Source: Bacillus sp. HMF5848
GTDB taxonomy: Bacteria > Bacillota > Bacilli > Bacillales > HMF5848
Direction of reading: 5' to 3'
DNA: 64,000 nt
Assembly (NCBI RefSeq): GCF_003944835.1
Contig: NZ_RWIV01000001.1
Location: forward strand, 3,444,530 to 3,508,529
Shown here piece after piece: positions 51,321-61,463 of the stretch (position 1 is the stretch's first letter; every line of letters starts with the position of its first letter). A model generated the notes under the pieces. It was not told the DNA's origin. It saw only the letters and a program-made list of their open reading frames with translations, and searched no databases. The translations under genes and the position numbers were made by a program.

Positions 51321-52874
51321 CTACAATCTAAACTTACTAGCTAATTCATTTAACTTTTCGGCCATCTTAGCTAAATCATTTGCCGTAGCAGCTGTTTCTT
51401 GAACACTCGCTGCAGTCTGTTCTGAAACGGCTGCAATATTCTCAACCGCTAGCTGAACTGATGATGATTGAGCAGCTTGTTGTTCACTTGCTGCAGCAAT
51501 TTCACTAACTTTATTAGCCGATTTTTTCACTAAGTTCACTATCTCCTCAAACGCACTTCCTGCTTTTTTAGCTAATTCGTTCCCCTTACTCACAACATTT
51601 ACTGACTCATCCGTATTCGTTTGAATGGTTAGAATAAGTGCTGATATCTCTTTCGTTGCTTTACTACTTCTCTCTGCTAGCTTCCGAACCTCATCTGCCA
51701 CTACCGCGAATCCTTTTCCAGCTTCTCCGGCTCTTGCCGCTTCAATGGCCGCATTTAAGGCGAGTAAGTTGGTTTGTTCAGCAATATCATCAATAACCTC
51801 AACAATCTCTCCAATTTGTACAGATTTACTAGATAACTCGTTTATTTTGATACTTATTGCATCCATACCATTTACTGTGTCCACAATAAGTTTTCCACCT
51901 TGCATAGCCGCATCTACGGTAGTCTCCGAAGCACTTGCTGCTTGTTCTGCATTAAGCGATACTTCTTTAATAGCCTTTGCCATATCTCTTACCATTTCGG
52001 ACGAGTTACTAGCTTCATCCGCTTGTTGTTGACTACCTCTAGAGATTTCATCGGTACTCGCAGAAATTTCCTCAGAGCTTGCAGCTAAATTAGCTGCATT
52101 CTCACTTACTTCGCCTATTAAACTTCGTAAAGAGAGTACCATTTTGTTAATAGCTATCGTTAGTGTTCCGATTTCATCCTTTGAATTAACAGCAAGTTCG
52201 TCACCATGTAAATTTCCATCCGCAATCATCCCTACACGTTTAACTACCGCTGTTATTGGTTTAACAATCATTTGTGTTAAAAACATCGCTAAAAATATCC
52301 CAATTCCAACCGATATAAGAGCAACTATTAAAATAATTAATGTAGAAGATTTACCATTGTCCATAATGGCTTGCCCTGATGTTGCAATGTCTTCTTGTTC
52401 TAAAGCTATAAGATTACCGATTTTCCCCATTAATTCCTCCGTGGACTTCCTCGCCCCGGCACCTAGCTTTAAAGCTAATTGTGGGTCTTTTTCATACGTT
52501 TTAAATACCTCATCAAGTTTATTCCCCCATATAACACTTGAGTCCACGATGTCTTTTATTAGTTCATAGTTGGCGTCGTCTGTTCGCTCTAATAGCTGTT
52601 TTTCATAAGCTATACTTTCGTTCGTTAATTGATAATATTTAATCATTAACTCTTCGTTGCCATATGCAAGATACCCTCTCATAAGCCCTATTCTATCAGC
52701 TACATTGAATTGTAATTTATTATAGATGCTGAACTCAACAAGATCATCTGTTATGATGTCTTCCGTCGTGTTATTTGCTTGATTAATAATATATAATGCT
52801 AGTCCTGATACAATAGCTAACAGTAACAGTACTGCAATAAAACCAGATAATATTTTCATACGTAATGTTTTCAT
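51321..52874 (-). CDS. Methyl-accepting chemotaxis protein
   Basis: Starts at the ATG at 52874 seven bases after AAGGAGAT. 517 residues: first helix at about 7-28, an extracellular four-helix-type sensor to about 180, second helix at about 180-205, HAMP ([19 protein letters not shown]), then the long signalling coiled coil with the hairpin tip [19 protein letters not shown]. It senses an outside ligand and controls CheA. No other chemotaxis gene is nearby. Confidence 0.95.
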   Translation of the reverse strand: MKTLRMKILSGFIAVLLLLAIVSGLALYIINQANNTTEDIITDDLVEFSIYNKLQFNVADRIGLMRGYLAYGNEELMIKYYQLTNESIAYEKQLLERTDDANYELIKDIVDSSVIWGNKLDEVFKTYEKDPQLALKLGAGARKSTEELMGKIGNLIALEQEDIATSGQAIMDNGKSSTLIILIVALISVGIGIFLAMFLTQMIVKPITAVVKRVGMIADGNLHGDELAVNSKDEIGTLTIAINKMVLSLRSLIGEVSENAANLAASSEEISASTDEISRGSQQQADEASNSSEMVRDMAKAIKEVSLNAEQAASASETTVDAAMQGGKLIVDTVNGMDAISIKINELSSKSVQIGEIVEVIDDIAEQTNLLALNAAIEAARAGEAGKGFAVVADEVRKLAERSSKATKEISALILTIQTNTDESVNVVSKGNELAKKAGSAFEEIVNLVKKSANKVSEIAAASEQQAAQSSSVQLAVENIAAVSEQTAASVQETAATANDLAKMAEKLNELASKFRL

Positions 52875-52895
52875 TACTTTTATCTCCTTGTGCAT

Positions 52896-53365
52896 ATATA
52901 TTATGAGCCTTATTGCGGATTAAACTAAACTATTTAAATTAAGGAATGTTTATGTAGAAAAACTAACGCTTATAATTTTCGCTCATCTTCCTTCCATGTA
53001 AGATAAAACCCTCATACAAAACTAAAGCTCTCATTCAATTATTCATATTTAATTTGACTGACTAAATCTAGACATCTAATTTCTTTAATTAACAAACTTT
53101 TATGTATATAGACTAATCCACCTCCGAGGAAAGTAATTAAAAAACATCAGGTAGTATTTTAAATTTACTAAATTAACAATGTTTATATAACTACCATATC
53201 TTCCTTAAATTTCGAAAATAATTTATGAATATAGGAGTTTATTCCTACTCAGAGGGCTTTCAGAGAGTACAAATGTCTAAATAAGCTACGAGGTATTGCT
53301 TACACATAAATAGCGTGAGCAATGAAGCGGAAATCAACATCAAGGTACAATGCAATTCTTTACTC
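52896..53365. other. Intergenic stretch, nothing supported
   Basis: AT-rich, about 470 bp. A short piece near 53313-53330 (AATGAAGCGGAAATCAACATC-like) resembles the ends of dispersed Bacillus repeats. No gene or clear hairpin seen. Confidence 0.35.
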
Positions 53366-53403
53366 AAAAAAAGGCCCCAAAACGTTAGTTTTGGGACAGC
53401 CTC
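53366..53403 (-). terminator. Terminator of the epimerase gene
   Basis: CCCAAAAC (53376-53383) is complementary to GTTTTGGG (53388-53395), and seven T follow on the minus strand. Confidence 0.8.
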
Positions 53404-53414
53404 TTAAATTTTCA

Positions 53415-54404
53415 CTATTTAAATTCTGTTTCATAAAAATCCTTATACCAGCTTACAAAGTGGTGTAATCCCTCTTCAATAGAGGTGGTCGGTTGAAATC
53501 CGATTGCACGATTGAGGTTTTCTATATTAGCATAAGTAGCATACACATCACCTGGCTGCATTGGTAAATGCTCTATAACAGCTTCTCGGCCTAACAATGC
53601 TTGCAGAAGTTCTATGAAATCAGCTAATTTAACTGGTTGATTGTGACCGATATTATATATAGCATAGGGAGCCTGACTATGTCTCTCATTATTAAGAGGG
53701 GGCTTTACCAATATTTTTTCAATGCCATCCACTATATCAGAAATATATGTGAAATCACGTAACATGTCGCCATAATTAAAAAGCTGAATTGACTTTCCTT
53801 CCATAATTCGTTTTGTGAATGAAAAGTATGCCATATCCGGCCGTCCCCATGGACCATATACAGTAAAAAATCGTAATCCTGTTACAGGGAGTTTGTACAA
53901 GTGACTGTATGTATGCGCCATTAATTCATTTGATTTCTTTGTAGCAGCATACACACTAATCGGTTGATCGACTACATCTTCTTCAGAAAATGGAATCTTC
54001 TGATTCGCTCCGTATACTGAGCTTGATGAGGCAAAAACAAGGTGTCTTATCTCACTCCTACGACATGCTTCTAAAATATGTAAAAATCCTGTTATATTAC
54101 TATCGATATATGCCTTCGGATTTTCTAAACTATATCTAACACCAGCTTGAGCAGCAAGATGAATAACATAGCTAAATCTATACTCATTAAATAGCTTTGT
54201 TACAGCAGCTTCATTTATTATATCTGCATGAATAAACGTAAATTGACCAAACCGCTGCAACTCCTGTAAGCGTGCTTTTTTCAATTTCACATCATAATAT
54301 TCATTTAAGTTATCAACACCACATACTGCACAGCCTGACTCTAGTAGTCGTTTAGCAGTATGAAAGCCGATAAAGCCCGCTGCGCCAGTTATTAATACGT
54401 TCAT
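53415..54404 (-). CDS. Nucleotide-sugar epimerase (UDP-glucuronate 4-epimerase type)
   Basis: A 329-residue extended short-chain dehydrogenase. The NAD motif is TGAAGFIGFH (residues 6-15). The following VDNLNEYYDVKLKKARL is typical of UDP-glucuronate epimerases (CapI group). The catalytic Ser and YxxxK appear in SSSSVYGANQ and YAATKKSNE. It probably makes UDP-galacturonate for a surface polymer, and the GT2 at 50.4 kb is a candidate user. Confidence 0.88.
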   Translation of the reverse strand: MNVLITGAAGFIGFHTAKRLLESGCAVCGVDNLNEYYDVKLKKARLQELQRFGQFTFIHADIINEAAVTKLFNEYRFSYVIHLAAQAGVRYSLENPKAYIDSNITGFLHILEACRRSEIRHLVFASSSSVYGANQKIPFSEEDVVDQPISVYAATKKSNELMAHTYSHLYKLPVTGLRFFTVYGPWGRPDMAYFSFTKRIMEGKSIQLFNYGDMLRDFTYISDIVDGIEKILVKPPLNNERHSQAPYAIYNIGHNQPVKLADFIELLQALLGREAVIEHLPMQPGDVYATYANIENLNRAIGFQPTTSIEEGLHHFVSWYKDFYETEFK

Positions 54405-54525
54405 GGTGGTACTCCTTTATTTAATATAATTAGTTGTATTATAGCTTTAAAATGTTACAGATGAAAAATATAATGTTCTAAAGAAATTAAAAGGGGCACA
54501 TGATTCGAATACAAGGAGGAACACA

Positions 54526-54569
54526 AGAAAAAACCACTTGAGCATATTATGTTACGCTCAAGTGGTTTT
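54526..54569 (-). terminator. Terminator of yugJ
   Basis: AAAACCACTTGAGC (54530-54543) is perfectly complementary to GCTCAAGTGGTTTT (54556-54569). Confidence 0.85.
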
Positions 54570-54574
54570 GGCTC

Positions 54575-55738
54575 TTATAATGATGCCGTTAATATAGACT
54601 CAACATCTTGTTTGTTTAACTTCTTGAAATTACCGAACTCACCAAATGTTAACGTTTTATCTGCCATTAAGTCGATTTTTTCATCATTGATATCGTAGTT
54701 AGCTAAACGTGATGGCGCTCCAATGCTGTTCCAGAACTCACGTAATTTATCAATTCCTTCAAGTCCAATTTCCTTGTCAGTTTTACCAGCCGGATCAACA
54801 CCAAATACACGTATTGCTAATTGTTTGGCACGCTCTGGATTTACATCAATGACGTGCTTCATCCAATTTGGGAAGATAATGGCTAATCCCCCACCATGTG
54901 GGATGTCATAAACAGCTGATACAGCATGTTCAATATTGTGCGTCGCCCAATCTCCGCTGTACCCCATTGACACATGGCCGTTAAGAGCAATCGTACCACA
55001 ATATAATATCGTTTCTCTATACTCGTAATTTTCTAAGTCCTCAAGAAGCTTTGGACCCGTCTCCATCACTGTTTGTAATATAGACTCACACATACGGTCC
55101 TGTAAAGGCGTATTCGTTTGTGGGTGATAATAGTGCTCAAACACATGAGACATCATATCAACTATCCCATAAATAGTTTGGTCTCGAGGCACAGAGTAAG
55201 TGTGTACAGGATCTAAGATAGAGAATTTAGGATATGAGAACAAGCTGCCCCACCCGTATTTCTCATTTGTTTCCCAATTTGTAATAACAGAACCCGGATT
55301 CATCTCCGAACCAGTTGCTGCTAATGTTAAAACAGTTCCAAACGGCAATGCACCCGTTGGCTGTGCTTTACGGGTAATAACGTCCCAAATTTCTCCGTCA
55401 AATTTTGCACCAACAGCAATAGCTTTTGTACAGTCAATAACACTGCCGCCCCCAACTGCTAATATAAAATCAACATCTTCTGAACGACAAATATCAATTC
55501 CTTTATGCACAGTCGATAAGCGTGGATTTGGTTCAACACCTGAAAGTTCAACCACTTCACATTCAAGATCCTTTAAAATGGCCATGACATTGTCATAAAT
55601 ACCGTTGCGTTTTATGCTACCGCCACCATAAACAACAAGCACTTTTTTACCGTATTTCGGTACTTCTTGACTTAATCTTTCGAGTTGCCCTTTTCCAAAG
55701 ATTAGTTTTGTTGGGTTTTGAAATACGAAGTTATCCAT
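54575..55738 (-). CDS. yugJ: Iron-containing alcohol dehydrogenase (YugJ/butanol dehydrogenase type)
   Basis: Starts at the ATG at 55738 with a GGAGGC ribosome site. 387 residues. The N-terminal NAD part ([35 protein letters not shown]) and the metal-binding helices ([40 protein letters not shown]) mark a group III alcohol dehydrogenase of the BdhA/YugJ type. Its place near pgi and yuzA agrees with B. subtilis. Confidence 0.92.
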   Translation of the reverse strand: MDNFVFQNPTKLIFGKGQLERLSQEVPKYGKKVLVVYGGGSIKRNGIYDNVMAILKDLECEVVELSGVEPNPRLSTVHKGIDICRSEDVDFILAVGGGSVIDCTKAIAVGAKFDGEIWDVITRKAQPTGALPFGTVLTLAATGSEMNPGSVITNWETNEKYGWGSLFSYPKFSILDPVHTYSVPRDQTIYGIVDMMSHVFEHYYHPQTNTPLQDRMCESILQTVMETGPKLLEDLENYEYRETILYCGTIALNGHVSMGYSGDWATHNIEHAVSAVYDIPHGGGLAIIFPNWMKHVIDVNPERAKQLAIRVFGVDPAGKTDKEIGLEGIDKLREFWNSIGAPSRLANYDINDEKIDLMADKTLTFGEFGNFKKLNKQDVESILTASL

Positions 55739-55963
55739 TGTATCGCCTCCATTAATATGTATGATGAGAAAAGAATTCATAACATGTTGTTAACGTTTGC
55801 TTTTCCCAGAACGGGAACTAAACAATAAAAAAATGAGTTTACTGGTCCCCTTTCATTATCTCCAAAAAAACTTTTACTTGTAAAGAAATTCGCATGAATA
55901 TTTGTTGCTTATTTTGCTCAACATATTTATGAAAGTAAAAATAAATGCAAGGAGGAGATCTCT

Positions 55964-56191
55964 TTGAGCACAATACAGCGTATAGCACTACTACTTACTA
56001 TTATTGGTGCTGTGAACTGGGGATTAATTGGCTTCTTTAATTTTGATTTGGTGGCAGCTATTTTTGGAGAAGGCTCAGCATTCTCACGTATCATCTATTC
56101 TCTTGTGGGGATTGCTGGACTTATTAACCTTGGTTTGTTATTTATGCCTCAAGAAGAAAGAGCAACTGGTGCAGAACCAACAACAAAATAA
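55964..56191 (+). CDS. yuzA: DUF378 small membrane protein (YuzA)
   Basis: Starts at a TTG with GGAGGAGAT upstream. 75 residues and two helices. The conserved GAVNWGLIGFFNFDLVAAIF motif identifies DUF378. Function unknown. The position between yugJ and yugI is as in B. subtilis. Confidence 0.9.
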   Translation: MSTIQRIALLLTIIGAVNWGLIGFFNFDLVAAIFGEGSAFSRIIYSLVGIAGLINLGLLFMPQEERATGAEPTTK

Positions 56192-56204
56192 ACGCAACAT
56201 CCTC

Positions 56205-56248
56205 GCTTAGGCGTTAACCCTTTAAATGGTTAACGCCTAAGCTTTTGT
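56205..56248 (+). terminator. Terminator of yuzA
   Basis: GCTTAGGCGTTAACC (56205-56219) is perfectly complementary to GGTTAACGCCTAAGC (56228-56242). Confidence 0.85.
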
Positions 56249-56326
56249 AAGACTAGAGGCAGCTCCAATCTTTTCTAAGAAACAACTAAGCCTCCCGAAT
56301 ATATTTTGACTGAAGTGATTAAATCT

Positions 56327-56360
56327 ATAAAAAAAAGCAACCCTCAGGTTGCTTTTTTAT
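56327..56360 (-). terminator. Terminator of yugI
   Basis: AAAAAGCAACC (56331-56341) is complementary to GGTTGCTTTTT (56346-56356). Confidence 0.85.
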
Positions 56361-56752
56361 TACTTACGTACTAAATCTTCACGCTTAGATTGTTCAATCC
56401 AATCTTGTAGTTTATCTTTTAATGTATTAAATCCTTGACCGTTTTCTTCTACAATTGGTTGTTTAACTTGTTTCTTAGGGCGTGGCTTACGTGGAGCTCT
56501 TTCTACTTGAGCTGGTGCTTCTTGAGTAGCTTTTATTGATAAGCTTAACTTGCCGTTGTCCTCAACTGTTAGCACCTTAACTTCTACTTCATCACCGATC
56601 TTTACAAATTCATCGATATTTTTCACATAACCATGAGCAATCTCTGAAATGTGAACTAAACCTTGAGTATTTTCTTCAAGAGCAATAAATGCTCCATAAG
56701 GTTGAATACCTGTTACTTTACCTTTTAAAACTTGACCTACTTCATACGTCAT
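56360..56752 (-). CDS. yugI: S1-domain RNA-binding protein YugI (general stress protein 13)
   Basis: A 130-residue protein. One S1 domain lies at residues 5-75 (GQVLKGKVTGIQPYGAFIAL, GLVHISEIAHGYVKNIDEFV). It is followed by a basic, proline-rich linker and an acidic/helical end. It binds RNA or the ribosome. Start is an ATG preceded by AGGAGTT. Confidence 0.92.
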   Translation of the reverse strand: MTYEVGQVLKGKVTGIQPYGAFIALEENTQGLVHISEIAHGYVKNIDEFVKIGDEVEVKVLTVEDNGKLSLSIKATQEAPAQVERAPRKPRPKKQVKQPIVEENGQGFNTLKDKLQDWIEQSKREDLVRK

Positions 56753-57297
56753 ATTAACAACTCCTAAATTTTTTTTTCGATTAAGAGCTAGAGCTTATCA
56801 TTTTAAAAATAAACTTACTGTTTTTGTAAAAAACCATCTAGTTTATTGTTCGCAGTTACTAGCTCTTTTGGTTATATACAGTCACTTAATACGCAATTAA
56901 AAATTTTATCATACATTGCAGTATTTAGCAAAGGGTTCATCATAATTACCATTATATGTTACATATTTATTTTTATTGTACGTTTAAAATTTACCAAAAT
57001 AGGAAAGGATACTATTATAAGGCTTTCTAGTATTCCCCCCTTTTTATTTGGACAAAACCAGTTGGTTATGTCCTTTTTTTTATGTGTAATTTCATTTTTA
57101 TCTTTTATCATTACATTCGGTGAATCATTCATTTCATTTTTGTCATACTTATTATTTCACCAAAATGTATATATGAGCTTTTATTTTTTTATATAAGCGC
57201 TATGTAAACTTTCCCATGCCATGAAAGCATACAATTGCCATAGTTGAAGAGGGAAGGACATAAACGTTTTAATTTTTTGCTTATAATATAATGTCAT
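56753..57297. other. Gap holding only one doubtful reading frame
   Basis: About 545 bp of AT-rich DNA between yugI and the alaT terminator. Apart from the doubtful frame at 56846-57196 and the yugI promoter region I see no gene, repeat or RNA structure. Confidence 0.4.
56846..57196 (+). CDS. Doubtful small membrane protein
   Basis: A 116-codon frame from a TTG without a recognisable ribosome site. The product would have three hydrophobic stretches (about residues 30-46, 70-90 and 92-115). The region is AT-rich, in which Phe, Ile and Leu codons arise by chance. It may be a decayed or non-coding frame. Kept with low confidence because the gap is otherwise empty. Confidence 0.25.
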   Translation: MFAVTSSFGYIQSLNTQLKILSYIAVFSKGFIIITIICYIFIFIVRLKFTKIGKDTIIRLSSIPPFLFGQNQLVMSFFLCVISFLSFIITFGESFISFLSYLLFHQNVYMSFYFFI

Positions 57298-57327
57298 AAA
57301 AAAAGCACCGGAAATACCCGGCACTTA
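57298..57327 (-). terminator. Terminator of alaT
   Basis: On the minus strand AGTGCCGG and CCGGTGCT form an imperfect stem around a six-base loop, followed by seven T. Confidence 0.7.
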
Positions 57328-57334
57328 ATAAGAG

Positions 57335-58507
57335 TTATTGATAGTTTTTCACAAACCGTTCCATTCTCTTTACTGCTTCTTGAAGCTGTTCTAAAGACGA
57401 TGCATAGGAGCAGCGCACATGACCCTCTCCACATTGTCCAAAGACGTCACCCGGGACGACAGCAACCTTTTCCTCAATAAGTAATTGTTCAGCGAATTGC
57501 TGTGAAGTCAAACCAGTGATTTCTACAGAAGGAAACGCATAAAACGCACCACCTGGTATATGACATGTAAGCCCTATCTCATTTAATGAGGTTACAAAGT
57601 AATTACGTCTTCGTCGATAGCTTTTCTTCATATTAGCTACGCCTTCCAAGCCGGATTGTAATGCTTCAATGGCAGCATATTGAGCATTAATAGGAGCGCA
57701 CATCATCGTATATTGATGAATCTTCAACATTGCCTTCGCAAGTTCTTCTGTTGCTGCTACATATCCAAGCCTCCATCCGGTCATCGCAAATGCCTTAGAA
57801 AATCCTGACACTAAAATTGTCCGGTCAAACATACCATCAAGTCCAGCAAAGCTACAATATTCATCTTCATATGTTAGCTCTGCATAGATTTCATCCGATA
57901 TCACTACTAAATCATGCTCATTTATTACTTCCGCTAAAGCTTGAAGATCAGCTTTTGTCAGCACCGTTCCTGTGGGATTATTAGGAGAACACAACATAAT
58001 TGCCTTTGTTCTACTCGTTATCGCTTCTTTTAATGTGCTTGCTGTAAGTTTAAAATCATCCTCTTTTGATGTAGAAACGACAACGGGCTTGCCGCCCGCA
58101 AGCGCGACAAGAGGGGCATATGACACAAAGCTAGGTTCTATTACTATTACTTCATCTCCCGTATCCACTGTGGCACGAAGAGCTAAATCTAACGCCTGAC
58201 TAGCTCCTACAGTGACAACTATTTCTGATGTTGGATTATACTGAATCGAAAAACGTGTCTCTAAATAATTAGCTATTTCGTATCGAAGTGCTAACAAACC
58301 ACTATTTGCCGTATAAGATGTATACCCTTGTTCGAGTGAGGCAATACATGCTTCCCGAATGGACCACGCAGTAACAAAATCAGGTTCTCCCACACCAAGC
58401 GAAATGACATCTTCCATACTTGCTGCTAAATCAAAGAATTTACGAATCCCAGATGGTTTTAGCTCCGTCACTGTTTTGGATAGATATTGCTTTGTTTTTG
58501 ATGTCAT
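57335..58507 (-). CDS. alaT: Class I aminotransferase, alanine transaminase type (AlaT/YugH)
   Basis: A 390-residue PLP enzyme. Motifs are GVGEPDF, VTVGASQALDLAL, SPNNPTGTV, ISDEIYAELTYED and SGFSKAFAMTGWRLGY with the PLP-binding Lys. The last codon of the regulator AlaR overlaps its start by four bases. It moves an amino group between alanine and 2-oxoglutarate. The order alaR-alaT is as in B. subtilis. Confidence 0.93.
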   Translation of the reverse strand: MTSKTKQYLSKTVTELKPSGIRKFFDLAASMEDVISLGVGEPDFVTAWSIREACIASLEQGYTSYTANSGLLALRYEIANYLETRFSIQYNPTSEIVVTVGASQALDLALRATVDTGDEVIVIEPSFVSYAPLVALAGGKPVVVSTSKEDDFKLTASTLKEAITSRTKAIMLCSPNNPTGTVLTKADLQALAEVINEHDLVVISDEIYAELTYEDEYCSFAGLDGMFDRTILVSGFSKAFAMTGWRLGYVAATEELAKAMLKIHQYTMMCAPINAQYAAIEALQSGLEGVANMKKSYRRRRNYFVTSLNEIGLTCHIPGGAFYAFPSVEITGLTSQQFAEQLLIEEKVAVVPGDVFGQCGEGHVRCSYASSLEQLQEAVKRMERFVKNYQ

Positions 58508-59004
58508 GGAGACACCACAATTCGCTTATCCTTATTCCGCTCATCGAAAATAGTCCCGTCATGTTTGTATTTTTTCAAAATAAAATGTGTTGTCGTTGAC
58601 AATACAGAATCGAGTGTAGATAACTTATCTGAGACAAACTGAGCGATTTCAGACATAGTACGCCCTTCAATAATAACCGATAGATCATAAGCACCCGACA
58701 TGAGATATACAGAACGCACTTCTGAGAATTTGTATATACGCTCTGCAATTTCATCAAAGCCTACACCACGCTTAGGGGTAACCTTCACGTCAATCATCGC
58801 TGTCACTCCTTCTAACCCATCGACCTTTCGCCAATCCACAACAGTTGCATACTTCAAGATGACATGATGTTCTTCCAATTTATTAATGGTGGCTTGCACA
58901 TCGGCCTCCGAAAGCTGAAGCGCTTTTGCAAGAACATCAAGTGGCATCCTCGCATCATTTTGTAAAAGCTCAAGCAATTCAATTTCTTTTTCATTTAGTA
59001 GCAA
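58504..59004 (-). CDS. alaR: Lrp/AsnC-family regulator AlaR (YugG)
   Basis: A 166-residue protein: N-terminal helix-turn-helix (LNEKEIELLELLQNDARMPL, then VLAKALQLSEADVQATI) and C-terminal RAM ligand-binding domain (VKVTPKRGVGFDEIAERIY, VYLMSGAYDLSVIIEG). It overlaps the aminotransferase gene and regulates it in B. subtilis, probably with alanine as effector. Confidence 0.93.
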   Translation of the reverse strand: MLLNEKEIELLELLQNDARMPLDVLAKALQLSEADVQATINKLEEHHVILKYATVVDWRKVDGLEGVTAMIDVKVTPKRGVGFDEIAERIYKFSEVRSVYLMSGAYDLSVIIEGRTMSEIAQFVSDKLSTLDSVLSTTTHFILKKYKHDGTIFDERNKDKRIVVSP

Positions 59005-59168
59005 GTAAAACCCTCCCGAAAAACAAGAATTTTCAGTCTATTATACAGCTTTTTGACCGAATAAAAAATAGATTTTTTTCTGCAATCTTGCACTTGTTAA
59101 AAATTTACTTATTTGTTTTTCACAAATATACATACACTATCGCTATATATAAGTGAGAGGTGAGAATA

Positions 59169-59981
59169 GTGGCAACCATTCCCCAATCTATTACCATTAG
59201 AGGCGTAAAAGTATATTACGAGCTCACTCCATGGAAGGACAAGCCTGTTATCGTGCTTATACACGGATTTTTGTCGTCGTCTTTTAGTTATCGGCGCTTA
59301 ATTCCATTATTAAAGGAATCTTATACAGTTTTAGCGGTTGACTTACCCCCATTTGGTAAGAGCGCAAAGGTAAAGAACTTTGTATACTCTTATGCCAATA
59401 TGGCCCAAATTGTTATCGAGCTTCTCCAACGTCTTCAGCTTACACAGGTTACTTTAGTAGGACACTCCATGGGCGGACAAATCGCTTTAAATATCGCAAA
59501 GCAAAAACCTGATATTGTAAAAAAATTAATTCTTTTATGTAGCTCAGGTTATTTAAGTAAAGCATCAAAACCAATGATTTACTTTTCTTACTTACCTTTC
59601 TTTTCATTAGTTATAAAAGCGTGGTTATATTCAAAAGGCACACATGGAAATCTTCAAAACAGTGTGTTTGACCACAGTTTAATTGATGAAGAGATGCTTC
59701 GAGGCTACGAGGAACCGTTTCATGACGAAAGCATATATCATGCCTTAACTAAGATGCTGCGTCATCGCGAGGGTGATTTACCGGCTGAAGACCTTCGGAC
59801 TATTCGTACTCCCAGTCTTTTAATATGGGGCGAAAATGATAAAGTAGTGCCGATTGAAATAGGAGAAAGACTCCATAAAGATTTACCAAGCTCTCATTTT
59901 GTTTCATTTACACAAACAGGACATCTTGTTCCTGAGGAGAGACCTTTGCCCGTTTATGAGCACATGTTAGAATTTATATAA
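59169..59981 (+). CDS. yugF: Alpha/beta hydrolase YugF
   Basis: Starts at the GTG at 59169, seven bases after GAGAGGTG; a GTG three codons earlier overlaps it. About 270 residues. The nucleophile elbow is GHSMGG (near residue 100); the oxyanion region reads LIHGFLSSS; His is in QTGHLVPEERP. It ends the conserved yug block, as in B. subtilis. Confidence 0.9.
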   Translation: MATIPQSITIRGVKVYYELTPWKDKPVIVLIHGFLSSSFSYRRLIPLLKESYTVLAVDLPPFGKSAKVKNFVYSYANMAQIVIELLQRLQLTQVTLVGHSMGGQIALNIAKQKPDIVKKLILLCSSGYLSKASKPMIYFSYLPFFSLVIKAWLYSKGTHGNLQNSVFDHSLIDEEMLRGYEEPFHDESIYHALTKMLRHREGDLPAEDLRTIRTPSLLIWGENDKVVPIEIGERLHKDLPSSHFVSFTQTGHLVPEERPLPVYEHMLEFI

Positions 59982-59983
59982 AT

Positions 59984-60017
59984 AGCCGCCAAACGTTACT
60001 TTGGCGGCTTGACTTAT
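59984..60017 (+). terminator. Hairpin after yugF
   Basis: AGCCGCCAAA (59984-59993) is complementary to TTTGGCGGCT (60000-60009); the T-run is weak. Confidence 0.6.
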
Positions 60018-60059
60018 CTGGTTAAGTATATTTTCAACAGAACTCAACCTACAACCTCT

Positions 60060-61463
60060 CTACACCTTTAAAACGGGTAATGTAATAAGAACGGTCGTAC
60101 CTTTCCCTGTTGAACTAACAAATTGAATAGATCCATTATGATATTCAATAATTCTTTTTGTAATAGCTAACCCTAACCCCGTACCGCCATCTTTTCTAGT
60201 ACGCGCTTTATTCACACGAAAGAATTTTTCTCCTAAGTATTGAAGATCCTCTTCGGAAATTCCACAGCCAGTATCTTGAATTGAGATAGTACAAAAAGAC
60301 TCATCTCCGCTCATTGAGACAGTAATAGCACTTTGTTCAGGAGAGTATCGAACTGCATTATCAAGTAAATTGTGCAGCACTTGCTCTATTCGATCTGCAT
60401 CCGCCTCTACCACCACTTCAGGGTCTGTGCTGAGCTTCAACTTTAACTGCTTTTCAGCAAATATTGGCGCGTACGTTTGCAATGTATCTTCTATTAACTG
60501 GGCAAGCACAAGCGGTGTTTTGTTTATAGGGAAATCGCCGCTCTCTAACAGAGACAGATCTAACAAGTCATTAACAAGCCGCTTCATTCTTTTTGCTTCT
60601 TTTAATATAATTTGTAAGTATCCGCGCTCTTTATCCTTAGACGTGACCATACCCTCTAATATTGCTTCTGAATAGCCTTGAACGTAACTAAGTGGTGTTC
60701 GTAGTTCATGTGATACAGTTGAAATAAATTCCTTTTTCCGATGATCCTCATTTCTTATTGCTTCAATCATCTGATTAAAGGTATGAGCTAGTTGACCTAT
60801 TTCATCATTAGATTGAACGTCTACTGTCTCACTAAAATCTCCTTTTGAAAGACGTATCGCTACTTTTTCGATTTTGCGAAGTGGATTAGTTAGCTTTTCA
60901 ACTACTAATTTCCCTAAAAATATTGATAATACGATATATAAAATGGCTGCCAATAACCATATATACCCTGCATCATTATTTACCTCTTCTACACTAGCTA
61001 AAGGCACATATAAATATATGATTCCTGCTAAGCGAAGGTCATCTAAAAGTGGAACAATAACACCCATTATTTGTCGTTGAAATCTTGTTTCATAACCAAG
61101 CTTAACAACAACATCACCCGTTAACAAAGTATCTCGATCTTCTTCAGTTATAAGAGTATCTACGTCCACCTCATATGGTAAACATGCCGCTAAATCTTTA
61201 GGATTATCAACTAGTAATACATCTGTTTGTGATACAGAATTGTACCATTCAATTTGCTTTCTGAGGTCATCATGAATTGGCCCCCCCGCATATTCATGAG
61301 CCAATTGAAATCCTTCATGCGTTAATGTTTCTTGAACATTATTAACATATATTTGCTGATAAAAATAATGAAATAATAAATATGAAATTAACAACGTTCC
61401 TACAATAACAATACTGACGAGTAACCATATTTTTTGCGCTAGTGAAAATCGTACCGTTCCCAT
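60060..61463 (-). CDS. Sensor histidine kinase of a two-component system
   Basis: A 467-residue kinase. Helices at about 13-33 and 163-185 bracket an extracellular sensor. HAMP follows (LTNPLRKIEKVAIRLSKGDF), then HisKA with STVSHELRTPLSYVQGY and the phospho-His, and HATPase with LLDNAVRYS, DTGCGISEEDL and GGTGLGLAI. The start directly touches the regulator stop. It is the partner of the OmpR-type regulator upstream. The layout resembles ResE/PhoR, but the signal is unknown. Confidence 0.93.
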   Translation of the reverse strand: MGTVRFSLAQKIWLLVSIVIVGTLLISYLLFHYFYQQIYVNNVQETLTHEGFQLAHEYAGGPIHDDLRKQIEWYNSVSQTDVLLVDNPKDLAACLPYEVDVDTLITEEDRDTLLTGDVVVKLGYETRFQRQIMGVIVPLLDDLRLAGIIYLYVPLASVEEVNNDAGYIWLLAAILYIVLSIFLGKLVVEKLTNPLRKIEKVAIRLSKGDFSETVDVQSNDEIGQLAHTFNQMIEAIRNEDHRKKEFISTVSHELRTPLSYVQGYSEAILEGMVTSKDKERGYLQIILKEAKRMKRLVNDLLDLSLLESGDFPINKTPLVLAQLIEDTLQTYAPIFAEKQLKLKLSTDPEVVVEADADRIEQVLHNLLDNAVRYSPEQSAITVSMSGDESFCTISIQDTGCGISEEDLQYLGEKFFRVNKARTRKDGGTGLGLAITKRIIEYHNGSIQFVSSTGKGTTVLITLPVLKV

